Assembly: GCA_028687085.1 (NCBI GenBank)
Contig: JAQUAU010000001.1
Coordinates: 1-38,309, forward strand
DNA from: Minisyncoccota bacterium
GTDB lineage: Bacteria; Patescibacteriota; Minisyncoccia; Phycocordibacterales; Phycocordibacteraceae
DNA: 38,309 bases
Reading direction: 5' to 3'
Shown: positions 29,226 to 36,012 of the stretch, piece by piece
Position numbering within the stretch: position 1 is the stretch's first letter
How the letters are laid out: each line of letters opens with the position of its first letter
Notes under the pieces: generated by a model
What the model saw: the letters and a program-made list of their open reading frames with translations, nothing else
Database searches by the model: none
Told to the model about the DNA's origin: nothing
Program-made: the position numbers and the translations under genes

Positions 29226-29998
29226 CATACTACCAAAAATGGATTTCGTTCTACACCATCGTCCGCAAAGACGTCTTGCGCATGTTCCGTATCTGGGCGC
29301 AGACATTCCTTCCGTCGGTCGTGACCTCAGCGCTCTACTTTCTCGTGTTCGGCGCGTTTCTCGGTTCTAAGATAGGGGAGGTACAGGGCGTACCGTACGT
29401 GATGTTCGTCGTGCCGGGTCTCGTAATGCTCGCAGTCATTACCAATGCATATGCGAACACCTCGTTCGTGATGTTCTCTGCGAAGTTCTTCGGGCGCAAC
29501 ATCGACGAGATCCTCGTCTCGCCGACGCCGCCGTGGGTGCTCGTCTCCGGATACGTCGCGGGCGGCGTCATCCGCGGCGTACTTATCGGGCTCATCGTCC
29601 TCTCGGTGTCGCTCTTTTTCACTCACCTCACGATTCACAGCCTGTTTGTCGTCGTCGCGTTCCTCGTCCTCACGAGTATCGTCTTCGCGCTCGCCGGGCT
29701 GGTCAACGGCGTCTACGCGAAATCGATTGACGGCATCAACATCGTCCCGACCTTCGTCCTCACGCCGCTCGTGTACCTGGGCGGGGTGTTCTACTCGGCC
29801 GATGCCTTGCCGGGCATCTGGGGCACGATTACCAAATTCGACCCGGTCTTCTACGTCATCAACGGCTTCCGCTACGGCTTCCTCGGCACCTCGGATGTCC
29901 CACTCCTTCTCTCTTTCGGCGTCCTCGCCGCCTTCGCACTCGTCTTCTTCGGCATCGCCTGGTACCTCATCCGCACCGGCCTCGGCCTGCGCCAATGA
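29222..29998 (+). CDS. ABC-2 type exporter permease
   Basis: A 258-residue membrane protein with six transmembrane helices of the ABC2 membrane/YadH type; the conserved region around PLVYLGGVFYSADALPGIWG and FDPVFYVINGFRYGFLG is the family signature. It overlaps the ATPase gene (ATGA) and completes a two-gene exporter, probably of a lipid, polysaccharide or drug-like molecule. Confidence 0.93.
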   Translation: MTYYQKWISFYTIVRKDVLRMFRIWAQTFLPSVVTSALYFLVFGAFLGSKIGEVQGVPYVMFVVPGLVMLAVITNAYANTSFVMFSAKFFGRNIDEILVSPTPPWVLVSGYVAGGVIRGVLIGLIVLSVSLFFTHLTIHSLFVVVAFLVLTSIVFALAGLVNGVYAKSIDGINIVPTFVLTPLVYLGGVFYSADALPGIWGTITKFDPVFYVINGFRYGFLGTSDVPLLLSFGVLAAFALVFFGIAWYLIRTGLGLRQ

Positions 29999-30002
29999 AA
30001 CG

Positions 30003-30031
30003 TTGCACATAAGACGTAATTGTTGTATATT
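30003..30031 (+). promoter_or_regulatory. Promoter of typA
   Basis: TTGCAC (30003-30008), 17 bases and TATATT (30026-30031). It begins just after the permease stop and gives a leader of about 25 bases. Confidence 0.7.
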
Positions 30032-30063
30032 GAACGCATAGCCCACGGGCATTTTTTATTTTT

Positions 30064-31860
30064 ATGGAAATCAGGAACATCGCTATCATCGCGCACGTCG
30101 ACCACGGTAAGACGGCCCTTACCGACGCCATCCTCAAGCAGACAGGAGCGGTGAAGGAGGGGACGACGATGGACTCTAACGCGCTCGAGCTCGAGCGCGG
30201 CATCACTATCTACGCCAAGAACGCGGCGGTGGAGTACAAGGGCACCAAGATCAATATCGTCGACACGCCAGGTCACGCCGACTTCGGCAGCGAGGTCGAG
30301 CGCGTCTTGCGCTCGATCGACTCGGTCTTGCTCGTCGTTGATGCACAAGAAGGGCCGATGCCGCAGACGCGCTTCGTCTTGAAGAAGTCGCTCGACCTCG
30401 GGCTGAAGCCCATCGTCGTCCTCAATAAGATCGACAAGCCGGCCGCCGACCCGGCGCGTTCGCATGATCAGGTGCTCGAACTCTTTATGGAGCTCGGCGC
30501 TTCAGACGAGCAGTGCGACTTCCCGGTGGTGTATGCAATCGGCCGCGACGGCCGTGCGTCACTTAGTCCCGATGATCTGTTGATGGGTGATGAAAAGGAT
30601 CTCTCACCGCTTCTCGACCTTATCCTCGAGAAGGTCCCGCCGGCAAACGAAAACGCATCGGCTGAAGCGCCCCTTATGCTCCAGCCGTTTAACCTCGCCT
30701 ACGACAACTTCATGGGCCGACTCGCCGTGGGCCGCATCTACGAGGGTACCGTTCGCCCCAACCAAACGGTCTTCATCAAGAAGCCAGACGGCACAACGCG
30801 CACCGGCCGCACGACAAAGATATTCACCTTTAAGGGTCTCGAGCGCGTTGAGACTCCCGAGGCGAGCGCCGGCGACATCGCGCTCATCGCCGGATTGCCC
30901 GACATTTACATCGGCGAGACAGTGACGACGAACGAGTCGGCCGCTCCCTTGCCGGCCATCGCCGTGGACGAGCCGACCATTGCGCTCAACTTCTTGGTGA
31001 ACAACTCGCCCTTTGCCGGCCGAGAAGGGAAGTATGTGACCAGCCGCCAGATCCGCGACCGCCTCGAGAAGGAGCTCGAGGTGAACGTCGGGCTCAAAGT
31101 CGATTTCGATAAAACTGAAGTGTTCCATGTGAGCGGTCGCGGCGAGCTCCACATCGCTATTCTGCTTGAGAACATGCGTCGCGAGGGCTACGAGATGCAG
31201 GTCTCTCAGCCGCACGTCATTATCCGCGAGGAGAATGGCGTGAAGCTCGAGCCCTTTGAAGAGGTTATTATCGACACACCGTCTGAGTTTCAAGGCGCCA
31301 TCATCGAGAAGCTGGGTCAGCGCGCCTTCGTGCTCCAGAACCTTGCTCAGCACGGCAATATCGTGCGCCTCACACTCGTCGGCCCGACGCGCGGACTCCT
31401 CGGCTACCGCAACATTTTCATCATTGATACGAAGGGTGAGGGCATCCTCTCGTCGCGCGTGCTCGGCTTCCAGCCATACGCAGGTGAGATACGTCACCGC
31501 ATCGTGGGTTCGATGATCTCGATGGCGACGGGCAAGGCGCTCGGCTACTCGCTCTGGTATCTGCAGGATCGCGGTCAGCTCTACATCAAGCCGGCGACCG
31601 AGGTCTATGAGGGTATGGTGATCGGCAATACCTCTAAGGGCGAAGAGATGATGGCGAATCCAACCAAGGGCAAGAATCAGTCAAATGTCCGCTCCTCGGG
31701 CATGGATGAGGCGCTCACGCTGGTGCCGATATTCGACCTCACCATCGAACGCGCGATGGAGATCATGTCTGACGACGAATATCTGGAGATCACTCCGCTC
31801 TCGGTGCGCCTGCGCAAGCAGTACCTCACCGAAAACGATCGCGCCAAAGCCCGTCGCTAA
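30064..31860 (+). CDS. typA: Ribosome-associated GTPase TypA/BipA
   Basis: A 598-residue translational GTPase acting on the ribosome in stress and 50S assembly. G1 is AHVDHGKTAL near residue 10, G3 DTPGHADF, G4 NKIDKP, and switch I ITIYAKNAAV. EF-G-like domains III and V and the BipA-specific C-terminal domain follow, with NVRSSGMDEAL and GEEMMANPTKGKNQ conserved. Full length for the family (about 600). Own promoter upstream; cfa follows after 40 bases. Confidence 0.97.
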   Translation: MEIRNIAIIAHVDHGKTALTDAILKQTGAVKEGTTMDSNALELERGITIYAKNAAVEYKGTKINIVDTPGHADFGSEVERVLRSIDSVLLVVDAQEGPMPQTRFVLKKSLDLGLKPIVVLNKIDKPAADPARSHDQVLELFMELGASDEQCDFPVVYAIGRDGRASLSPDDLLMGDEKDLSPLLDLILEKVPPANENASAEAPLMLQPFNLAYDNFMGRLAVGRIYEGTVRPNQTVFIKKPDGTTRTGRTTKIFTFKGLERVETPEASAGDIALIAGLPDIYIGETVTTNESAAPLPAIAVDEPTIALNFLVNNSPFAGREGKYVTSRQIRDRLEKELEVNVGLKVDFDKTEVFHVSGRGELHIAILLENMRREGYEMQVSQPHVIIREENGVKLEPFEEVIIDTPSEFQGAIIEKLGQRAFVLQNLAQHGNIVRLTLVGPTRGLLGYRNIFIIDTKGEGILSSRVLGFQPYAGEIRHRIVGSMISMATGKALGYSLWYLQDRGQLYIKPATEVYEGMVIGNTSKGEEMMANPTKGKNQSNVRSSGMDEALTLVPIFDLTIERAMEIMSDDEYLEITPLSVRLRKQYLTENDRAKARR

Positions 31861-31900
31861 CCAAGTTGAACCTTATAGGGGTCTTGCTATAGTGCGGTTT

Positions 31901-33040
31901 ATGGCGTCTGCACGGGCATTCGTGACGGAGCTTCTAAGGAAAGCTGATATTGAGATCGGCGGGAGTCGCCCGCAAGATATTCAGGTACACGACGAGCGGC
32001 TTTTTAATCGCGTGATTCGCTACGGCACACTCGGCCTCGGCGAAGCGTATATGGAAGGCTGGTGGGATTGTAAGGCGCTCGATGTGTTCATTCATCAGGT
32101 GCTCACCGCGCATCTTGAAAAAGAAATCAGGATTAACTTTGCGTCCGCTTTTACCGTTGCGAGAGCTTTCCTTCTTAATCTACAGACCAGTAATCGCGCT
32201 TTTAAGGTCGGCGAGGTGCATTACGATCTGGGGAATGATCTCTACGAGGCGATGCTCGATTCGCGGATGGTGTATACCTGCGGATACTGGAAAGATGCTA
32301 CGACACTTGATCAGGCACAAGAGGCGAAGCTCGACCTTGTCTGCAAGAAAATAGGACTCAAAAAAGGCGACCGTGTGCTCGATATCGGCTGCGGGTGGGG
32401 CAGCTTCGCGAAGTTTGCTGCTGAAAAGTATGGAGCGTCGGTCGTCGGCATTACCATTTCAAAAGAACAAGCAACGCTCGCGCGCGAGCTCTGCAAGGGA
32501 TTACCAGTTGAAATCCGCGTTCAAGATTATCGCGACGTGGACCCCTCGACTCCGCTCGGGGCAGGCGAGCAGTTCAATCGTATCGTCTCTTTGGGAATGT
32601 TCGAGCACGTGGGGGTGAAGAATTATCGCAAGTATTTCAAAGTTGCGAACCGATGTCTTAAAGAGGACGGACTCTTTCTTCTCCACACTATCGGGTATAA
32701 GTTTTCGCAGCTCACCAGCGACCCGTGGATAAACAAGTACATCTTCCCGGGCGGCGTGCTCCCATCCATCGCACAGATAGGGAAGGCGATCGAGGGGCTC
32801 TTCCTCGTCGAAGATTTGCACAACTTCGGCACTGACTATGACAAAACGCTGCTTGCGTGGTTTAAGAACTTTGACGTCGCATGGCCGAAGTTGAAAGAGA
32901 AATATGGAGAGCGGTTTTATCGGATGTGGAAGTATTATCTGCTCACCTGCGCGGGCGTTTTTCGCGCACGCGAGTCACAGCTCTGGCAGATCGTCCTCTC
33001 TAAAAACGGCGTCCCGGGCGGCTATACGAGCGTACGCTGA
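31901..33040 (+). CDS. cfa: Cyclopropane-fatty-acyl-phospholipid synthase
   Basis: A 379-residue SAM-dependent enzyme adding a methylene bridge to unsaturated acyl chains of membrane lipids. The SAM site VLDIGCGWG is at 159-167; GMFEHVG, LLHTIG and DPWINKYIFPGG are family motifs, and FRARESQLWQ ends the catalytic core. Residues 215-222 (PSTPLGAG) are an in-frame repeat insertion between QDYRDV and the QFNRIVS strand, absent from E. coli Cfa as I recall it. TATAGT ends 7 bases before the ATG at 31901. Confidence 0.95.
   Translation: MASARAFVTELLRKADIEIGGSRPQDIQVHDERLFNRVIRYGTLGLGEAYMEGWWDCKALDVFIHQVLTAHLEKEIRINFASAFTVARAFLLNLQTSNRAFKVGEVHYDLGNDLYEAMLDSRMVYTCGYWKDATTLDQAQEAKLDLVCKKIGLKKGDRVLDIGCGWGSFAKFAAEKYGASVVGITISKEQATLARELCKGLPVEIRVQDYRDVDPSTPLGAGEQFNRIVSLGMFEHVGVKNYRKYFKVANRCLKEDGLFLLHTIGYKFSQLTSDPWINKYIFPGGVLPSIAQIGKAIEGLFLVEDLHNFGTDYDKTLLAWFKNFDVAWPKLKEKYGERFYRMWKYYLLTCAGVFRARESQLWQIVLSKNGVPGGYTSVR
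32541..32568 (+). repeat. Palindromic REP-like element inside a coding region, copy B
   Basis: 28 bases identical to 29131-29158, in the same reading frame relative to the repeat, coding PSTPLGAG within Cfa. Confidence 0.85.
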
Positions 33041-33058
33041 TTTTGGAAAAAGAAGAGA

Positions 33059-33085
33059 GCCGCAACCTTGGTTGCAGCCCTTTTG
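33059..33085. terminator. Bidirectional terminator between cfa and the 33112 gene
   Basis: GCCGCAACC pairs with GGTTGCAGC with one mismatch; TTTT follows on the plus strand and CTCTTCTTTTT on the minus strand. Confidence 0.75.
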
Positions 33086-33111
33086 AATACGCGTGGGACA
33101 CGTCTGTAGAA

Positions 33112-33312
33112 TCACAGGTTCGGCACCACGGCGAGCCGCGCCAGATCAATCTCCGTTTGGCTCATCGTTTCGTTCTGCGCGGGAATTTCACCTGATCCCC
33201 CGCACTGCGTGCAGGTCTCATAGGAGCCCTCGACCTCTGGGCCATAGTCTTGTCCCTGAACAACTCCCGTTTGGATGAAGACACGGCCGTTCCTACATCT
33301 CGTGCATTGCAT
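33112..33312 (-). CDS. Small zinc-ribbon-like protein, 66 aa
   Basis: The start at 33312 is set by GAGGAG 6 bases upstream. CTRC near the N terminus and CTQCGGSGEI after it form two CxxC pairs; the second has the CxxCxGxG form of DnaJ-type zinc fingers, so a single zinc site of one finger is likely. A charged tail (MSQTEIDLARLAVVPNL) ends the chain. A minus-strand promoter TTGACT, 17 bases, TAATGT lies upstream. It belongs to the set of small genes with their own promoter, ribosome-binding site and terminator. Confidence 0.78.
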   Translation of the reverse strand: MQCTRCRNGRVFIQTGVVQGQDYGPEVEGSYETCTQCGGSGEIPAQNETMSQTEIDLARLAVVPNL

Positions 33313-33492
33313 CTCGATCTCCTCTTCGATTGAAGAACGTCGAACCACATCCGGACACCCGGCTAATTACAGGAGTTACATTACGTATAATTGCTTGCAA
33401 AGTCAACAGGACGGTGCATAAGGTCTCCATTGTTCGTACTCGTTGGTATTCTTGTATATAGGCCCGTTCACAACGCAATGAAGGAGGACAGC

Positions 33493-33633
33493 ATGGAGCT
33501 CTTAAAAAGAATTTTCGGCGGGATAGTCGCTTCGTTCGGGGTCTTTCTATTCCCCATGGACGAAGTGAATCCCAAGAGGGAATTGGACGAAGATCCGCAG
33601 ATAACGATACTGCGCGGAATCCCGTTCAATTGA
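33493..33633 (+). CDS. Small hypothetical protein, 46 aa
   Basis: AAGGAGG stands 6 bases before the ATG at 33493. The chain begins MELLKRIFGGIVASFGVFLF, a short hydrophobic N-terminal helix, then a charged tail (MDEVNPKRELDEDPQ). It may be a membrane-associated peptide. The final codons lie in ACGATACTGCGCGGAA, a 16-base sequence repeated 29 bases later beyond the stop. A strong terminator follows. No family is recognised. Confidence 0.65.
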   Translation: MELLKRIFGGIVASFGVFLFPMDEVNPKRELDEDPQITILRGIPFN

Positions 33634-33672
33634 CGATACTGCGCGGAACCTTCTAACCCGCAAAGCAAAAAA

Positions 33673-33700
33673 GGGCCGCCTCACCGAGGCGGCCCTTTTT
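33673..33700 (+). terminator. Rho-independent terminator
   Basis: GGGCCGCCTC-ACC-GAGGCGGCCC followed by five T. Confidence 0.95.
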
Positions 33701-33741
33701 ATTAGAACCCGCTCAAGCCATACACGAAAGGCTAAAGATGA

Positions 33742-34008
33742 TTACTGTTTTGTGGGGAGACCTTTTTGGAACCTATCTATAAGAACTTCTTTCTTGTCGC
33801 GGCGCCATTTTTTGATTTGGATTTCTCGCTTCCGTGCTTCGACTAATGTCCTATGTTGTTCAAGAAATATGATTTCAAATTTAGAATCACGTTTCGTGAA
33901 TAGTGCGCCGCGTTTTTCGTTGTGATATGTAAGGCGGTGTTCGGGATTGTCGGTGATACCTGTATATAAATCGCCGTATGAGTTTCGAATCATGTAGATG
34001 AAATACAT
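33742..34008 (-). CDS. GIY-YIG endonuclease domain protein
   Basis: An 88-residue stand-alone GIY-YIG nuclease: YFIYMI (2-7), LYTGIT (15-20), catalytic-type Arg in EHRLTYH and Glu in RKREIQIKKW. It starts at 34008, where TGTATAAT, an extended -10 element, ends 7 bases upstream; longer in-frame extensions read through repeats and lack support. It resembles the protein at 10403-10645 and both belong to the UPF0213-like group. More AT-rich than the backbone. Confidence 0.87.
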   Translation of the reverse strand: MYFIYMIRNSYGDLYTGITDNPEHRLTYHNEKRGALFTKRDSKFEIIFLEQHRTLVEARKREIQIKKWRRDKKEVLIDRFQKGLPTKQ

Positions 34009-34049
34009 AAACGAAATTATACATTCCTCGTTGTTACTCGGAATAAACA

Positions 34050-34081
34050 GTCCCTCGACGATGCTCGGGACACTCGACTCG
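34050..34081 (+). repeat. REP-like palindromic element
   Basis: TCCCTCGACGATGCTCGGGA followed by CACTCGACTCG, a diverged relative of the elements at 29131 and 32541. Confidence 0.7.
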
Positions 34082-34144
34082 CCTATACACAAAACACCCC
34101 TTGCGAGGTGTTTGTGCGCTTGCTGTTTCGAGGTGGTTTACCAC

Positions 34145-34177
34145 AGCCCTTCGACTTCGCTCAGGGCACTCGATTCG
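34145..34177 (+). repeat. REP-like palindromic element
   Basis: CCCTTCGACTTCGCTCAGGG followed by CACTCGATTCG, close to the common form of this repeat family. A CAAACACC/GGTGTTT-type hairpin lies between this and the preceding element (about 34088-34117). Confidence 0.75.
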
Positions 34178-34219
34178 TATAAACAAACTACCTAGTCGAA
34201 CATTTTAGGTGGCTTGCCG

Positions 34220-34255
34220 CGAGTGAGTCCCGAGTCCGTCGAGGGACGAATCGAG
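34220..34255 (-). repeat. REP-like palindromic element abutting tmRNA
   Basis: On the minus strand TCCCTCGACGGACTCGGGAC followed by TCACTCG. It is in the opposite orientation to the two previous copies and ends exactly at the tmRNA 3' end. Confidence 0.7.
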
Positions 34256-34660
34256 TGGAGGTGGCGGAAATTGAATCCGCGTCCGAATCTGGCCAAGAAA
34301 GCGAGTCTACGACGCATAGTCAGCGTTAGATTTAGAGTAGGGTGCGAGGAACGCAGACGAAACCACTCCTATCCGATCCCTTATTTAAGCGCACTCTCCG
34401 GGAGCAGAGGCGCCGATTCTACAGACCATTCCGCCCATTCCTCTCGCTGTAGAAGCCGGGGAGGATGAACGTCGCGAGGCGAGTGGCCGTTAGGCGACCG
34501 CGTACGCGAACGTGAAGTCCTTAGCACCGAAGTACGGGGACTTCACGCTTGCAAGAGTGTTCTTGGCAAGTTTGGTTGCTCGTTGGATTGTGAGTGTCAT
34601 ACGAGCGTGCACTGCGTCGCACGTCTTTCAAGGTACAGACCGTCAAAGCCGGTCACCCCC
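34256..34660 (-). ncRNA. ssrA: Transfer-messenger RNA (tmRNA)
   Basis: Rescues stalled ribosomes by trans-translation. The 5' end GGGGGTGACCGGCTTTGACG and the 3' end with T arm GCGGATTCAATTTCCGC and CACCTCC close the tRNA-like domain (GGGGGTG/CACCTCC acceptor). CCA is not encoded beyond the discriminator. The tag frame lies at 34525-34490: AKDFTFAYAVA then TAA (one residue earlier, Gly, if the resume codon is GGT). A 9-bp stem GTGAAGTCC/GGACTTCAC (34512-34546) pairs tag codons with sequence just upstream. Length about 405 nt. smpB lies directly upstream on the same strand. Confidence 0.92.
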
Positions 34661-34723
34661 GAGGAATTCAGAAAGCAGTTTGCAGAAGGCAGTTAGCAGG
34701 AAATCCTTCTGAACTTTTCGGGA
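34661..34723. other. Spacer between smpB and tmRNA
   Basis: Contains imperfect tandem GCAGTTTGCAGAAGGCAGTT-type repeats and no gene. No good -10 box lies at the right distance for tmRNA, which may be processed from the smpB transcript. Confidence 0.4.
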
Positions 34724-35167
34724 CTACCGATTCTTTAGTATTCTACCGGTTTCGCGCTCGGCGTCGCGCTTCTTCAAGTCTTCGCGGCGGTCAGACTTAC
34801 CCTTGCCGCGGACGATTGAGACACGCGCCTTCACGAACCTCTTACTATTATACACCTCAAAGGGTATGATTGTCAACCCTTTTTTCGATTCTGCAGCGAG
34901 GAGTGTCGCGATCTCTTTCTTGTCTAAGAGGAGCCGGCGAGCGCGCTCTGGGTCATAGCTCTTGGGCGCATTGGCCGCCTGGTAGGGGGGAATGGTCATC
35001 CCGATGATAAACGCCTCGCCACCGCGAATCACCACGCGTGCGCCATCCAAGGAGCCGAGCTTAGCGCGGAGCGCTTTTACCTCGGTGCCCAACAGCTCGA
35101 TACCCGCCGAGAAGTTCTCAAGCGGGGCGTACTTCAAATGGGCCTTTTTGTTGGCGATGAGGGTCAT
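34724..35167 (-). CDS. smpB: SsrA-binding protein SmpB
   Basis: Binds the tRNA-like domain of tmRNA and delivers it to stalled ribosomes. The 147-residue protein has the family core LIANKKAHLKYAPLENFSAG, LLGTEVKALR and later SYDPERARRLLLDKKEI; the basic tail (KGKSDRREDLKKRDAERETG) reaches into the mRNA channel in known structures. Its ATG overlaps the patatin stop by 4 bases and tmRNA follows downstream on the same strand, so the trans-translation parts are linked. Confidence 0.97.
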   Translation of the reverse strand: MTLIANKKAHLKYAPLENFSAGIELLGTEVKALRAKLGSLDGARVVIRGGEAFIIGMTIPPYQAANAPKSYDPERARRLLLDKKEIATLLAAESKKGLTIIPFEVYNSKRFVKARVSIVRGKGKSDRREDLKKRDAERETGRILKNR

Positions 35168-35991
35168 GTGAATAGTCTCTCTATTTCTGTGCGCTTTGCA
35201 AGCAGGTCGTCCCAGCCCATCTGATACGACTCGGTCACGGCGCGTCTGTTCCGAGTGAAGAGACCGGCCGGGAGCGGGAAGGAGGGGCCGACGACCAGTA
35301 TCTCGACATCAGAGGGGAGATGATCGAAGTGGGTGCGCTTGAGGTCATAGAGCGCGAGTTGGCGGATAATGGGGCTTACGAAGAAGGCATAGATGCGGAG
35401 GAACCACTTCTGCAGGCTCGTCAGAGCGATGGTGTTGGTGATGACGAGTATCTTTGTCGCACCCTCTTTGCGCGCTTTGCGGATGAGATTGGTCATGTTC
35501 ATGTTCAGATCACCGTCGATGAAAGAACGGGAGCCGAGCCGCACGGCGCCGCCGTAGAGAAAGGGGATCGCCTTTGCCGCACGCATCACCTCGTAGGGGT
35601 TGAACCACGTGTTGTTACTGATGAACTCGGCGCGGCCAGTGTCGAGGTCGGTGACCGGGACGAACCAGCGCGTCTTTGTTGTACTGAAGGCGTGCTCGTC
35701 GAGCGGGAGCTCTTGGCGCATAATGTCGTCGATGATGTAGTCGAGCTCGAGGCGCGGCGGGAAGCGGTGCACAACCTCTTTCGAAGGGAGATAGCGGAGC
35801 CAGATCTTCTCGATGTGGTCGTACTGCTTCGCGAGATAATAGAACATCGCGCCGACTGATCCCGAAGCAGAAATGAAGATGTCCGGCTCAGTGATGCCGA
35901 GCCTCTTGGTGAGCGCGCCGAGTGCGCCGGCAGCATAGGCGCACTTCATCCCGCCGCCGCTCGTGACAATCGCGACTTTTTCTTCTCGCAT
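35164..35991 (-). CDS. Patatin-like phospholipase
   Basis: A 275-residue patatin-fold lipid hydrolase. The oxyanion loop is TSGGGMKCAYAAG (10-22), the nucleophile elbow SGSVG with Ser45 (first Gly replaced by Ser), and the catalytic Asp in FIDGDLNMN. The ATG at 35991 is chosen because TATACT ends 6 bases before it and the domain begins at residue 5; an upstream in-frame ATG would overlap ftsH. It shares a single palindromic -10 with ftsH on the other strand and is co-transcribed with smpB. Confidence 0.87.
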   Translation of the reverse strand: MREEKVAIVTSGGGMKCAYAAGALGALTKRLGITEPDIFISASGSVGAMFYYLAKQYDHIEKIWLRYLPSKEVVHRFPPRLELDYIIDDIMRQELPLDEHAFSTTKTRWFVPVTDLDTGRAEFISNNTWFNPYEVMRAAKAIPFLYGGAVRLGSRSFIDGDLNMNMTNLIRKARKEGATKILVITNTIALTSLQKWFLRIYAFFVSPIIRQLALYDLKRTHFDHLPSDVEILVVGPSFPLPAGLFTRNRRAVTESYQMGWDDLLAKRTEIERLFT

Positions 35992-35997
35992 GTAGAG

Positions 35998-36005
35998 AGT
36001 ATACT
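35998..36005. promoter_or_regulatory. Shared palindromic -10 element of patatin and ftsH genes
   Basis: AGTATACT reads TATACT on both strands: plus 36000-36005, 7 bases before the ftsH ATG, and minus 36003-35998, 6 bases before the patatin ATG. The two boxes overlap by four base pairs, so polymerase can open only one way at a time. -35 matches are weak on both sides. Confidence 0.75.
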
Positions 36006-36012
36006 GCCTTTC

